A stretch of 5,265 nt of DNA from an uncultured Prevotellaceae bacterium (GTDB lineage Bacteria > Bacteroidota > Bacteroidia > Bacteroidales > Muribaculaceae): assembly GCA_900556245.1 (NCBI GenBank), contig USOC01000101.1, positions 1 to 5,265 on the forward strand. Direction: 5' to 3'. Shown here in pieces: positions 1 to 5,262 of this stretch. The notes below the pieces were generated by a model that did not search any database, was not told the origin of the DNA, and saw only the letters and a program-made list of their open reading frames with translations. The position numbers and the translations under genes were made by a program. Numbering within the stretch: the stretch's first letter is position 1; the number at the start of each line of letters is the position of its first letter.

Positions 1-2
1 CC

Positions 3-236
3 GTGGAAGGACGCATTTCCAACAAGAAGATATCATACGACAAGAAAGGAAATCTCATCTATTCCATGTATGTGTCAGGCACAGCCATCACTGCCGATGT
101 GCATTTCACGCTCCCCAAAGGCGGGACGCGATGCGATGCGACGGTCAATTCAAACTTCAGTGGCAACAGACTGACTTTCTCAGGAGAACTGCATCCCTAT
201 TCTGCAGATGTAACGCAAGGTCACACCATCAAATAG
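3..236 (+). CDS. C-terminal fragment of an unrecognised protein (5' end outside window)
   Basis: An open frame enters from the left edge and ends at a TAG at 234-236. The first in-frame codon, GTG at position 3, is probably internal, because nothing closes the frame before the window edge. The visible 77 residues alternate polar and hydrophobic positions, have many Thr, Ser and Gly, one Cys (in GGTRCDAT), and no transmembrane segment. This suggests a beta-rich tail of a soluble or secreted protein. I do not recognise a family. The gene converges on miaA with only 4 bp between the two stop codons, and I see no hairpin terminator between them, so the transcripts may overlap. I am fairly confident it is coding, because the frame is open throughout and ends exactly at the boundary of the next gene. 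The function is unknown. Confidence 0.6.
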   Translation: MEGRISNKKISYDKKGNLIYSMYVSGTAITADVHFTLPKGGTRCDATVNSNFSGNRLTFSGELHPYSADVTQGHTIK

Positions 237-240
237 GAAA

Positions 241-1143
241 CTACCGACATCCGACCAGTCGAACCACTTCCTCATAATCGTCAGGGCTGACCCAACGGAT
301 ATCAGGATCCTTGGCATACCAAGTCAACTGTTTCTTGGCATAGACGCGCGTATTCTTCTGAATGCGCGCGATTGCCGTCCGGAAGTCCATCGTACCGTCC
401 ATCCACGCAAACAACTCCTTATATCCAACAGTGTTCAATGAGTTCAAATGACGCAACGGATAGACCCTTCGGACTTCTTCGAAAAGTCCGGCTTCGATCA
501 ATGCCTCCACACGATGATTGATGCTTTCAAAAAGGTGTACGCGAGGCATATTCACTCCGATTTTCACAATACGGAACGGACGATCTTTGACAGTGTTAGT
601 GCGCAATTGCGAATATGGCAAACCTGCCTGAAGACAAATCTCGACAGCATGAGCCACCCTCTTCATATTGTGCAAGTCGACTTGCACATAATAGTCCGGG
701 TCAAGACGCCGCAGCTCCTCACGCATAGCGTCGGCTCCATCGCGCTCAAGGCGGGAAGCCACGTCACGACGCACTTCATCGCTGATGGTCGGGAGCGAAT
801 CGATGCCTTTACACACAGCATCGACATACATCATTGACCCGCCGCACATCACCACATAAGGCGACTTCTTAAACAATGAAGGCAACAAGCCCAGCACGTC
901 TTCCTCAAAACGTGCCGCACTATAATATTCATCCAGCGAAAGCATTCCAACGAAATGATGCTTCACTGTGGCCTGCTCCTGCGCTGTCGGAGCAGCCGTA
1001 CCAATCGGAATGTCACGAAAAATCTGGCGCGAGTCCGCCGACACTATTTCCGTGCCGAGGTCACGCGCCAGACGTATGGCAAGCGCCGTCTTTCCCACAC
1101 CCGTAGGTCCGGTTACAACGACAAGCGTATTTCTATCCGTCAT
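241..1143 (-). CDS. miaA: tRNA dimethylallyltransferase MiaA
   Basis: The enzyme transfers a dimethylallyl group from DMAPP to N6 of A37 in tRNAs that read UNN codons, giving i6A (cytosol). The 300 residues match the usual family length of about 300-316. Visible motifs are the P-loop GPTGVGKT at 12-19, SADSRQ at 35-40 (the Asp-Ser-x-Gln substrate-recognition region), IGTAAPT at 47-53, HHFV at 62-65, GGSMMYVDAV at 101-110 (GGTGLY in many other bacteria), NTVGYKEL near 238, and a basic C-terminal stretch ending KKQLTWYAKD that contacts tRNA. The ATG at 1143-1141 puts the P-loop at the expected distance from the N-terminus. The gene starts 8 bp after the pepT stop codon, so it is probably co-transcribed from promoters upstream of pepT. 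No ribosome binding site is visible. The gene appears intact. Bacteroidetes often carry more than one miaA paralogue, so a numbered symbol cannot be assigned from this window. Confidence 0.95.
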   Translation of the reverse strand: MTDRNTLVVVTGPTGVGKTALAIRLARDLGTEIVSADSRQIFRDIPIGTAAPTAQEQATVKHHFVGMLSLDEYYSAARFEEDVLGLLPSLFKKSPYVVMCGGSMMYVDAVCKGIDSLPTISDEVRRDVASRLERDGADAMREELRRLDPDYYVQVDLHNMKRVAHAVEICLQAGLPYSQLRTNTVKDRPFRIVKIGVNMPRVHLFESINHRVEALIEAGLFEEVRRVYPLRHLNSLNTVGYKELFAWMDGTMDFRTAIARIQKNTRVYAKKQLTWYAKDPDIRWVSPDDYEEVVRLVGCR

Positions 1144-1151
1144 AGACAGGC

Positions 1152-2372
1152 CTAATGTTGTGCCACAAGACGGCAGATTTCGACGACCACGTCTGTTGCC
1201 TTTTCCATCGAAGGAACAGGCACATATTCGAAACGTCCGTGGAAGTTAAGACCGCCTGCAAAAATATTCGGGCAGGGAAGTCCCTTGAACGACAGCTGTG
1301 CTCCGTCTGTTCCGCCGCGAATAGGTTGCACCTTCGACACCACGCCTGCATTCTCCATCGCCTGTTTGGCTATGTCAATAATATGCATTACCGGTTCAAT
1401 CTTTTCACGCATGTTATAGTACTGGTCCTTGATTTCAATCGAGGCACACCCGGGATATTCATGATTGATTTTGCGCGCCAAGTGTTCCATTTCCTTCTTA
1501 CGTCGTTCGAAACGGTCACGGTCATGATCACGGATAATATAGGTAAGTTTGGTCTCTTCCACCGTTCCTTCGAAACCGACAAGATGATAGAATCCTTCAT
1601 AGCCCTCCGTGTGTTCCGGAGTTTCCCAGCGGGGAAGCATGATGCAGAACTGATTGGCTATTCTGATAGAATTAATCATCTTATGCTTGGCATAGCCGGG
1701 ATGCACATTACGCCCCTTGAACGACACCTTTACCGACGCCGCATTGAAATTTTCAAATTCCAATTCGCCGATTGCGCCGCCATCCATCGTATAGGCCCAG
1801 TCGGCTCCGAAACGAGCCACATCGAACTTATGCGCACCAAGACCGATTTCCTCGTCTGGATTGAATGCTATACGGATATCTCCATGCTTGATTTCCGGGT
1901 GAGCCATCAGATATTCCACAGCCGTAACAATTTCCGCAATGCCAGCCTTGTCATCTGCGCAAAGGAGCGACTTGCCGTCCTTGACAATCAAATCCTGTCC
2001 AACATAATCAAGCATTTCCGGCGACAACGAAGGCGACAAGGAAACGCCTTGCTCTGCGTCAAGCACAATGTCACCGCCATCGTAATTTTTCACAATGCGA
2101 GGATTGACGTGACGGCCCGTCATGTCTGGAGACGTATCGAGGTGTGCGATAAAGCCTACTGTTGGAACTTTCCTATCCATATTCGACGGAAGAGTAGCCA
2201 TAAGATAGCCATTCTCGTCCAACGAAATATTCTGCAGTCCCATAGCCTGCAACTCCTTCTCCAATGCCTGTGCAAAAATCATTTGTCCGGGCGGGGAAGG
2301 CGTCAGATTTGTCAGTTCGTCGCTTTGCGTATCAAACTTGACATAATTCAAAAATCTTTCTACAACATTCAT
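1152..2372 (-). CDS. pepT: Peptidase T (tripeptide aminopeptidase), M20 family
   Basis: A cytosolic di-zinc aminopeptidase that removes the N-terminal residue from tripeptides. From the chosen start it has 406 residues, against about 408 in E. coli PepT. Metal and catalytic motifs are in place: HLDT at 77-80 (metal ligand His77, assisting Asp79), ADDKAG at 139-144 (bridging Asp140), NPDEE at 171-175 (catalytic Glu174, ligand Glu175), MDGG with Asp197, and NFHG with His378. [14 protein letters not shown] at 222-235 is the typical lid/dimerisation-domain signature. I chose the ATG at 2372-2370 because [17 protein letters not shown] lines up with the usual PepT N-terminus. An ATG two codons earlier (2378) is nearly as good. 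The frame stays open to an ATG at 2525, but that extension is a translation of the intergenic repeats and is very unlikely to be made. miaA follows 8 bp downstream. Confidence 0.95.
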   Translation of the reverse strand: MNVVERFLNYVKFDTQSDELTNLTPSPPGQMIFAQALEKELQAMGLQNISLDENGYLMATLPSNMDRKVPTVGFIAHLDTSPDMTGRHVNPRIVKNYDGGDIVLDAEQGVSLSPSLSPEMLDYVGQDLIVKDGKSLLCADDKAGIAEIVTAVEYLMAHPEIKHGDIRIAFNPDEEIGLGAHKFDVARFGADWAYTMDGGAIGELEFENFNAASVKVSFKGRNVHPGYAKHKMINSIRIANQFCIMLPRWETPEHTEGYEGFYHLVGFEGTVEETKLTYIIRDHDRDRFERRKKEMEHLARKINHEYPGCASIEIKDQYYNMREKIEPVMHIIDIAKQAMENAGVVSKVQPIRGGTDGAQLSFKGLPCPNIFAGGLNFHGRFEYVPVPSMEKATDVVVEICRLVAQH

Positions 2373-2416
2373 CGTCATATATCTTGTTTTGTTTATAATA
2401 TACTTCCAGACCTGCT

Positions 2417-2424
2417 TATATTTG
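2417..2424 (+). promoter_or_regulatory. Isolated TAnnTTTG box on the + strand
   Basis: TATATTTG matches the Bacteroidetes -7 consensus and points away from pepT into the repeat array. The nearest upstream TTTG (2388-2391) is 25 bp away, longer than the usual 19-21. The region is AT-rich, so a chance match is likely. No gene starts soon downstream on this strand. Confidence 0.15.
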
Positions 2425-2430
2425 CAGCCT

Positions 2431-2460
2431 CTCTTATTCAAAGATAGTGCAAGGTGAGAG
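2431..2460 (-). repeat. Promoter-like intergenic repeat, copy A (degenerate, pepT-proximal)
   Basis: This is the outermost copy of a four-member tandem family in front of pepT. On the minus strand it keeps CTATCTTTG followed by ATAAGA and the upstream CTCTCACCTTGCA arm. The GC-rich GAGCCGCCTCC end found in copies B-D has decayed to CAGCCTCT. The box TATCTTTG (2446-2439) fits the Bacteroidetes -7 consensus TAnnTTTG. Transcription from it would start near 2432 and give a leader of about 60 nt before the pepT start, so it is the best placed candidate for a pepT promoter. A TTTTG lies 25 bp upstream of the box, which is longer than the usual 19-21. Confidence 0.6.
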
Positions 2461-2471
2461 ATATATCCGGG

Positions 2472-2487
2472 CAAAAGCTTGCTTTTG
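2472..2487. repeat. Perfect 7-bp inverted repeat CAAAAGC-TT-GCTTTTG
   Basis: A compact palindrome lies between repeat copies A and B. The same arms with a CA spacer recur at 2633-2648, between copies C and D. It is therefore a second component of the repeated unit rather than a chance palindrome. The 2-nt spacer is too tight for a normal RNA hairpin loop, so a protein-binding dyad or a shared relic of the ancestral unit is more likely than a terminator. Confidence 0.6.
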
Positions 2488-2502
2488 ATTGAGAATATAT
2501 CC

Positions 2503-2538
2503 GAGCCGCCTCCTATCTTATACAAAGATAGTGAAAGG
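2503..2538 (-). repeat. Promoter-like intergenic repeat, copy B
   Basis: This copy has the clearest form of the unit. Read on the + strand it starts GAGCCGCCTCC, then has a perfect 7-bp inverted repeat, CTATCTT (2513-2519) and AAGATAG (2525-2531), around the 5-nt spacer ATACA, then GTGAAAGG. On the minus strand the dyad contains TATCTTTG (2530-2523), a match to the Bacteroidetes -7 box, followed by AGGAGGCGGCTC. No TTG lies 19-21 bp upstream of the box, so promoter activity is uncertain. Confidence 0.75.
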
Positions 2539-2578
2539 TGAGAGCAAAAAGAATAAACGCAGTTTAATTTCTTCCGCC

Positions 2579-2614
2579 GAGCCGCCTCCTAATCTTATAC
2601 AAAGATAGTGAAAG
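2579..2614 (-). repeat. Promoter-like intergenic repeat, copy C
   Basis: The copy is nearly identical to copy B from GAGCCGCCTCC through the AAAGATAGTGAAAG end. One extra A near 2591 interrupts the left dyad arm. Its minus-strand box TATCTTTG occupies 2607-2600, and TTTTG lies 25 bp upstream, the same offset as in copy A. Beyond the core it continues into TCGAGCGCAG rather than the GTGAGAG of copies A and B, so two flank subtypes exist within one array. Confidence 0.75.
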
Positions 2615-2632
2615 TCGAGCGCAGCACCGAGC

Positions 2633-2648
2633 CAAAAGCCAGCTTTTG
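2633..2648. repeat. Perfect 7-bp inverted repeat CAAAAGC-CA-GCTTTTG
   Basis: This is the second occurrence of the palindrome seen at 2472-2487, with identical arms and a different 2-nt spacer. It is placed between repeat copies C and D, as the first lies between A and B. The interval between B and C has only a remnant (GCAAAAAG). Confidence 0.6.
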
Positions 2649-2663
2649 AGCGAAGGTATTGCC

Positions 2664-2698
2664 GAGCCGCCTCCTATCTTATACAAAGATAACGCAAG
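2664..2698 (-). repeat. Promoter-like intergenic repeat, copy D (distal from pepT)
   Basis: The copy has the same GAGCCGCCTCCTATCTT start and dyad as copy B, with the inner 6 bp of the stem kept (TATCTT and AAGATA). The end has changed to AACGCAAG. The minus-strand box TATCTTTG is at 2691-2684. Between the AAAGATA cores the spacing is 84, 77 and 84 bp for A-B, B-C and C-D. From 2701 to about 2798 I see only AT-rich unstructured DNA with no ORF or RNA gene. Confidence 0.75.
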
Positions 2699-2798
2699 TC
2701 AAGTGTAGAAAAAATTAATTTGCCATTTTTCTGTCTTAACTAATCACACAAAATCACAGTCCTCCGCCGAATCTCATCAACCGGCATTCACCCCAACC

Positions 2799-2830
2799 CT
2801 TGCATTTCAAGGTACTTTGACGTAACTTTG
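2799..2830 (+). promoter_or_regulatory. Bacteroidetes-type promoter for the nuclease-mnmE operon
   Basis: CTTG at 2799-2802 and TAACTTTG at 2823-2830 are separated by exactly 20 bp. This fits the Bacteroidetes primary-sigma consensus of a TTTG-like -33 and a TAnnTTTG -7 with a 19-21 bp spacer. Transcription would start near 2837, leaving a very short leader before the ATG at 2851. A small inverted repeat, CCTTG (2798-2802) and CAAGG (2808-2812), overlaps the -33 region and could be an operator, but it is short enough to be chance. Confidence 0.65.
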
Positions 2831-2850
2831 CGAAACAAATCGACTCAGCA

Positions 2851-3720
2851 ATGGCAAAAAAAAAGACAAAAGGCCGTACGTCAAAACGCCAGAAATCAGA
2901 AAAGACACTTCTTAAACTTTTGGGGATCGCCTTATTGGCCATCACCATGATTTTCGCAATACTCTTCGCAACAAAGCAGGTGACGAGCGAGTCGATTGCC
3001 GACATATTCCGCACAGCCACGGTTCCCCAATCCATCACCAACGACTCAGAAAGCCTGCTATCCGTTGTTATCCCTGATGAAAAGGAAAGCATCCTGGTCA
3101 ACTATACGGGCTACACAGTCTCGTTCAATCCGGCACTTCACATCCCCAACTATGTGGTCTACGAACTCACCGCCCAAGAAACAGAAGGGAAAGAGAAACG
3201 ATCCGACAGTTTCCGACGCGACAACAACATCGAAGGTTGCCCTGAACCTTCCGACTATACCCGCTCCGGATTCGACCGCGGCCACATGGCTCCCGCCGCT
3301 GATATGAAATGGAGCGAAAGCGCTATGCGCGAATCGTTTTTCATGACCAATATCTGCCCACAACGCCACGCCCTCAACGGCGGCGGATGGAAAAGACTGG
3401 AAGAAAAAGTACGAGACTGGGCTATACGCGACAGGCAACTCATCATAGTATCCGGACCCATCATTTCCGACAATCCGCAACGGCTCAGTAGCGACGTTGC
3501 CATCCCCGAACAATTCTTCAAAGTGATACTTGCCCCAAAAGCCAACCGGGCAATAGGCTTTATCTATAAGAACGAAGGCGGACAGAAGAAAATCGAACGG
3601 CAAGCCGTCAGCGTCGATAGCGTCGAAAACGCCACCGGCTACGACTTCTTTCACAATCTGCCCGATGAAATTGAAACATCTATCGAAAAATCCTGCAACT
3701 ACATAGAATGGAACAACTGA
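2851..3720 (+). CDS. Membrane-anchored DNA/RNA non-specific endonuclease (NucA/Serratia type)
   Basis: A His-Me-finger (beta-beta-alpha metal) nuclease expected to cut DNA and RNA without strict sequence preference. The N-terminus is strongly basic (residues 1-18, many Lys and Arg), followed by a hydrophobic segment at about 21-40. That predicts a signal anchor, or possibly an uncleaved signal peptide, with the catalytic domain outside the cytoplasm. The active-site motif DRGHMAPAAD starts at residue 142 with His145 as general base. NICPQ at 167-171 and LNGGGW at 175-180 supply Asn167 and the Mg ligand Asn176, and Glu184 in RLEEK completes the set. These correspond to His89, Asn110, Asn119 and Glu127 of Serratia nuclease with the same spacing from Asn110 to Glu127. 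All key residues are present, so it should be active. No immunity protein is visible next to it. Its 3' end overlaps mnmE by 13 bp. The start lies just after a good promoter and lacks a Shine-Dalgarno sequence. Confidence 0.9.
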   Translation: MAKKKTKGRTSKRQKSEKTLLKLLGIALLAITMIFAILFATKQVTSESIADIFRTATVPQSITNDSESLLSVVIPDEKESILVNYTGYTVSFNPALHIPNYVVYELTAQETEGKEKRSDSFRRDNNIEGCPEPSDYTRSGFDRGHMAPAADMKWSESAMRESFFMTNICPQRHALNGGGWKRLEEKVRDWAIRDRQLIIVSGPIISDNPQRLSSDVAIPEQFFKVILAPKANRAIGFIYKNEGGQKKIERQAVSVDSVENATGYDFFHNLPDEIETSIEKSCNYIEWNN

Positions 3721-5162
3721 CAAAATACACCAACGACGACACAATCTGCGCCATCTCCACCCCCGCCGGAACCGGAGGCATCGCCGTTGTGCGCATCAGT
3801 GGAGAAAACGCAATCGACTATGTCATGAAATCGTGGAAAGGCGTCGACCTCAACTCCGCCAAATCCCACACACTGCACCTCGGACGAATCGTCGACAAAA
3901 ACGGAGAAACGCTCGATGAAGTCGTAGCAAGCATTTTCCGCGCTCCAAACTCGTTCACAGGAGAAAACATCATCGAACTGTCTTGTCACGGCTCAGTATG
4001 GATCCAGCGCCAGCTGCTCAACCTGCTCATAGCAAACGGCTGCCGCGCCGCAGAAGGTGGCGAATTCACGCGTCGCGCATTCATGAACGGACGCCTCGAC
4101 CTTTCCCAAGCCGAAGCTGTCGCCGACCTCATAGCCTCTTCCTCCCGCGCATCCCACCGCATCGCAGTCAACCAAATGCGTGGCGGATTCAGCAAGATGC
4201 TTTCATCCCTTCGCAACCAACTCCTCGAATTCGTATCGCTTATGGAACTCGAGCTCGACTTCAGCGAAGAAGAAGTTGAATTTGCCGACCGTTCCCGCCT
4301 CATCAGCCTCGCCGAACAGATACATCAAGTCATCGCACGTCTCGCCGACTCATTCGCCGTCGGAAACGCAATAAAAAACGGATTTCCCGTAGCTATCGTC
4401 GGCGAACCAAACGCCGGCAAATCGACCCTGCTCTGCGCCTTCTGCGGCAACTCCGGTGTTGGCAATTCGACCCTGCTCAACCGTCTGCTGCACGACGACA
4501 AAGCCCTTGTCAGCGACATTCGAGGCACAACGCGAGACGTCATCGAAGACACCATAACACTCGGAGGCCTGCTATTCAGATTCATCGATACGGCTGGCAT
4601 CCGACAGACAACCGACACCATCGAGACAATGGGCATCGAACGAACCTTCAAAAAACTCGACGAAGCATCCATCATCCTTTGGATGGTCGACGGAACACAA
4701 CCTGCTGAAAACATCCGCTCACTGGCTCTCGACATCATTCCGCGTTCTGCCGGCAAACACCTCATCGCAGTGCTCAACAAAATCGACTGCCTATCGGACC
4801 AAGCAATCGAAAAAATCCGGCACTCAATCACCGAAGCTGCCCCAGAAGCGACCATAGCGCCAATCTCCGCCAAACAGGACATCGGAGTCTGCACCCTCGA
4901 AAAAACACTCATCGACGCCGCCAACGTCCCCGACAACGACCCGGCGGCCATCGTGGTCACCAACGCACGCCACTTCGACGCCCTCCAGAACGCTGACACA
5001 GCTATCCTACGGGCAATCGACGGACTCAGCCAAGGGCTCTCCGGCGACTTTGTCTCACAAGACATTCGCGAATGCATGCACTTCCTCGGCGAAATTACGG
5101 GAGAAATTACCACCCACGAAGTCCTCGGAACCATATTTTCCCGCTTCTGCATCGGCAAGTAA
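3708..5162 (+). CDS. mnmE: tRNA uridine-5-carboxymethylaminomethyl GTPase MnmE with an insertion in the G domain
   Basis: With MnmG (not in the window), MnmE installs the aminomethyl-type group at C5 of U34 in certain tRNAs. The 484 residues contain an N-terminal formyl-THF-binding domain (about 1-120, including DTICAISTPAGTGGIAVVRISG and EGGEFTRRAFMNGRLDL), a helical region, a GTPase domain and the terminal FCIGK with the conserved Cys481. GTPase motifs are G1 GEPNAGKS at 232-239, G2 GTTRD at 273-277, G3 DTAG at 294-297, G4 NKID at 357-360 and G5 SAK at 387-389. An extra 15 residues (243-257) sit directly after GKSTLL and include a degenerate second P-loop; without them the length would be 469. 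The ATG at 3708 is the only plausible start near DDTICA and lies inside the nuclease gene, so translational coupling is likely. The hairpin at 5205-5234 probably ends the operon. Confidence 0.93.
   Translation: MEQLTKYTNDDTICAISTPAGTGGIAVVRISGENAIDYVMKSWKGVDLNSAKSHTLHLGRIVDKNGETLDEVVASIFRAPNSFTGENIIELSCHGSVWIQRQLLNLLIANGCRAAEGGEFTRRAFMNGRLDLSQAEAVADLIASSSRASHRIAVNQMRGGFSKMLSSLRNQLLEFVSLMELELDFSEEEVEFADRSRLISLAEQIHQVIARLADSFAVGNAIKNGFPVAIVGEPNAGKSTLLCAFCGNSGVGNSTLLNRLLHDDKALVSDIRGTTRDVIEDTITLGGLLFRFIDTAGIRQTTDTIETMGIERTFKKLDEASIILWMVDGTQPAENIRSLALDIIPRSAGKHLIAVLNKIDCLSDQAIEKIRHSITEAAPEATIAPISAKQDIGVCTLEKTLIDAANVPDNDPAAIVVTNARHFDALQNADTAILRAIDGLSQGLSGDFVSQDIRECMHFLGEITGEITTHEVLGTIFSRFCIGK
4416..4478 (+). 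repeat. Direct repeat with 45-bp offset inside the mnmE P-loop (source of the insertion)
   Basis: The 18-bp stretch at 4416-4433 recurs at 4461-4478 with one mismatch (A4421 versus T4466), including 12 identical bases TCGACCCTGCTC. The inserted bases are 4434-4478, exactly 15 codons, encoding CAFCGNSGVGNSTLL. Upstream of the 18-bp match the two halves diverge at the DNA level, although the proteins still align as GEPNAGKSTLL and GNSGVGNSTLL. This is either an old tandem duplication or a patch copied from another P-loop gene. Confidence 0.85.
5145..5162 (+). other. Candidate integration target at the mnmE 3' end (attB-like)
   Basis: The last 18 bp of mnmE, TTCTGCATCGGCAAGTAA (Phe-Cys-Ile-Gly-Lys-stop), occupy the same codons as the attB used by SGI1-family integrative elements in the trmE/mnmE gene of Enterobacteria. 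As I remember that site (TTCTGTATTGGTAAGTAA), the two differ at three wobble positions. The similarity follows from protein conservation and does not show that integration happened. No second copy is seen in the 103 bp that remain in the window. Confidence 0.3.
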
Positions 5163-5173
5163 GTGGTGATTAC

Positions 5174-5202
5174 CAACGATTAGCATACATCATCAACGAT
5201 TA
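5174..5202. repeat. 9-bp direct repeat CAACGATTA, two copies 20 bp apart
   Basis: CAACGATTA is present at 5174-5182 and at 5194-5202, between the mnmE stop and the terminator hairpin. The 20-bp period is about two helical turns, so a protein could bind both copies on one face. With only two short copies, chance duplication remains possible. Confidence 0.45.
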
Positions 5203-5204
5203 TT

Positions 5205-5234
5205 AAGGCGTTCATTTTGAGCGCCTTTCTTTTT
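5205..5234 (+). terminator. Rho-independent terminator after mnmE
   Basis: The arms AAGGCGTTCA (5205-5214) and TGAGCGCCTT (5218-5227) form a 10-bp stem with one G-T wobble and a TTT loop. A T-rich tail, TCTTTTT (5228-5234), follows. It lies about 40 bp after the mnmE stop and is oriented to end the nuclease-mnmE transcript. Confidence 0.85.
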
Positions 5235-5240
5235 AGCCTT

Positions 5241-5262
5241 ATAAGCGATATTTATCGTTTAT
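5241..5262. repeat. 10-bp inverted repeat at the right window edge
   Basis: ATAAGCGATA (5241-5250) and TATCGTTTAT (5253-5262) pair along 10 bp with one G-T wobble around a 2-nt spacer. Being so close after the terminator, it may be an operator or promoter element of the next gene, which is outside the window. It is AT-rich and has no T tail of its own. Confidence 0.45.

Noticed and set aside
1155..2447. A 430-residue open frame on the + strand opposite pepT
   Set aside because: It is the antisense shadow of an intact, motif-complete pepT. Its translation is rich in His, Cys and Arg with no recognisable domain, and it runs into the repeats.
2472..2487. CAAAAGC palindrome considered as an intrinsic terminator
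   Set aside because: The 2-nt loop is too short, the stem is only 7 bp and AT-rich, and no T-tract follows on either strand at the proper position.
2579..2698. The repeat array considered as a CRISPR array
   Set aside because: There are only four imperfect copies, spacing varies, a second palindrome recurs within the intervening DNA, and no cas genes are present.
2754..3101. A 115-residue minus-strand frame across the intergenic region and nuclease start
   Set aside because: It overlaps the nuclease promoter and anchor region antisense, with no domain and no supporting signals.
3058..3744. A 228-residue minus-strand frame opposite the nuclease, considered as an antitoxin or immunity protein
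   Set aside because: It mirrors the nuclease codons, has no start context or promoter, and its residues derive from the complement of conserved nuclease motifs.
4434..4478. The mnmE insertion considered as an intein, intron or transposon scar
   Set aside because: At 45 bp it is far too short for an intein or intron, has no terminal inverted repeats, and its 3' part duplicates the adjacent P-loop sequence.
4325..5176. A 283-residue open frame on the minus strand opposite mnmE
   Set aside because: It is a shadow of mnmE. The translation is low-complexity (Ser, Met, Arg, Ala) and all conserved MnmE motifs lie on the + strand.
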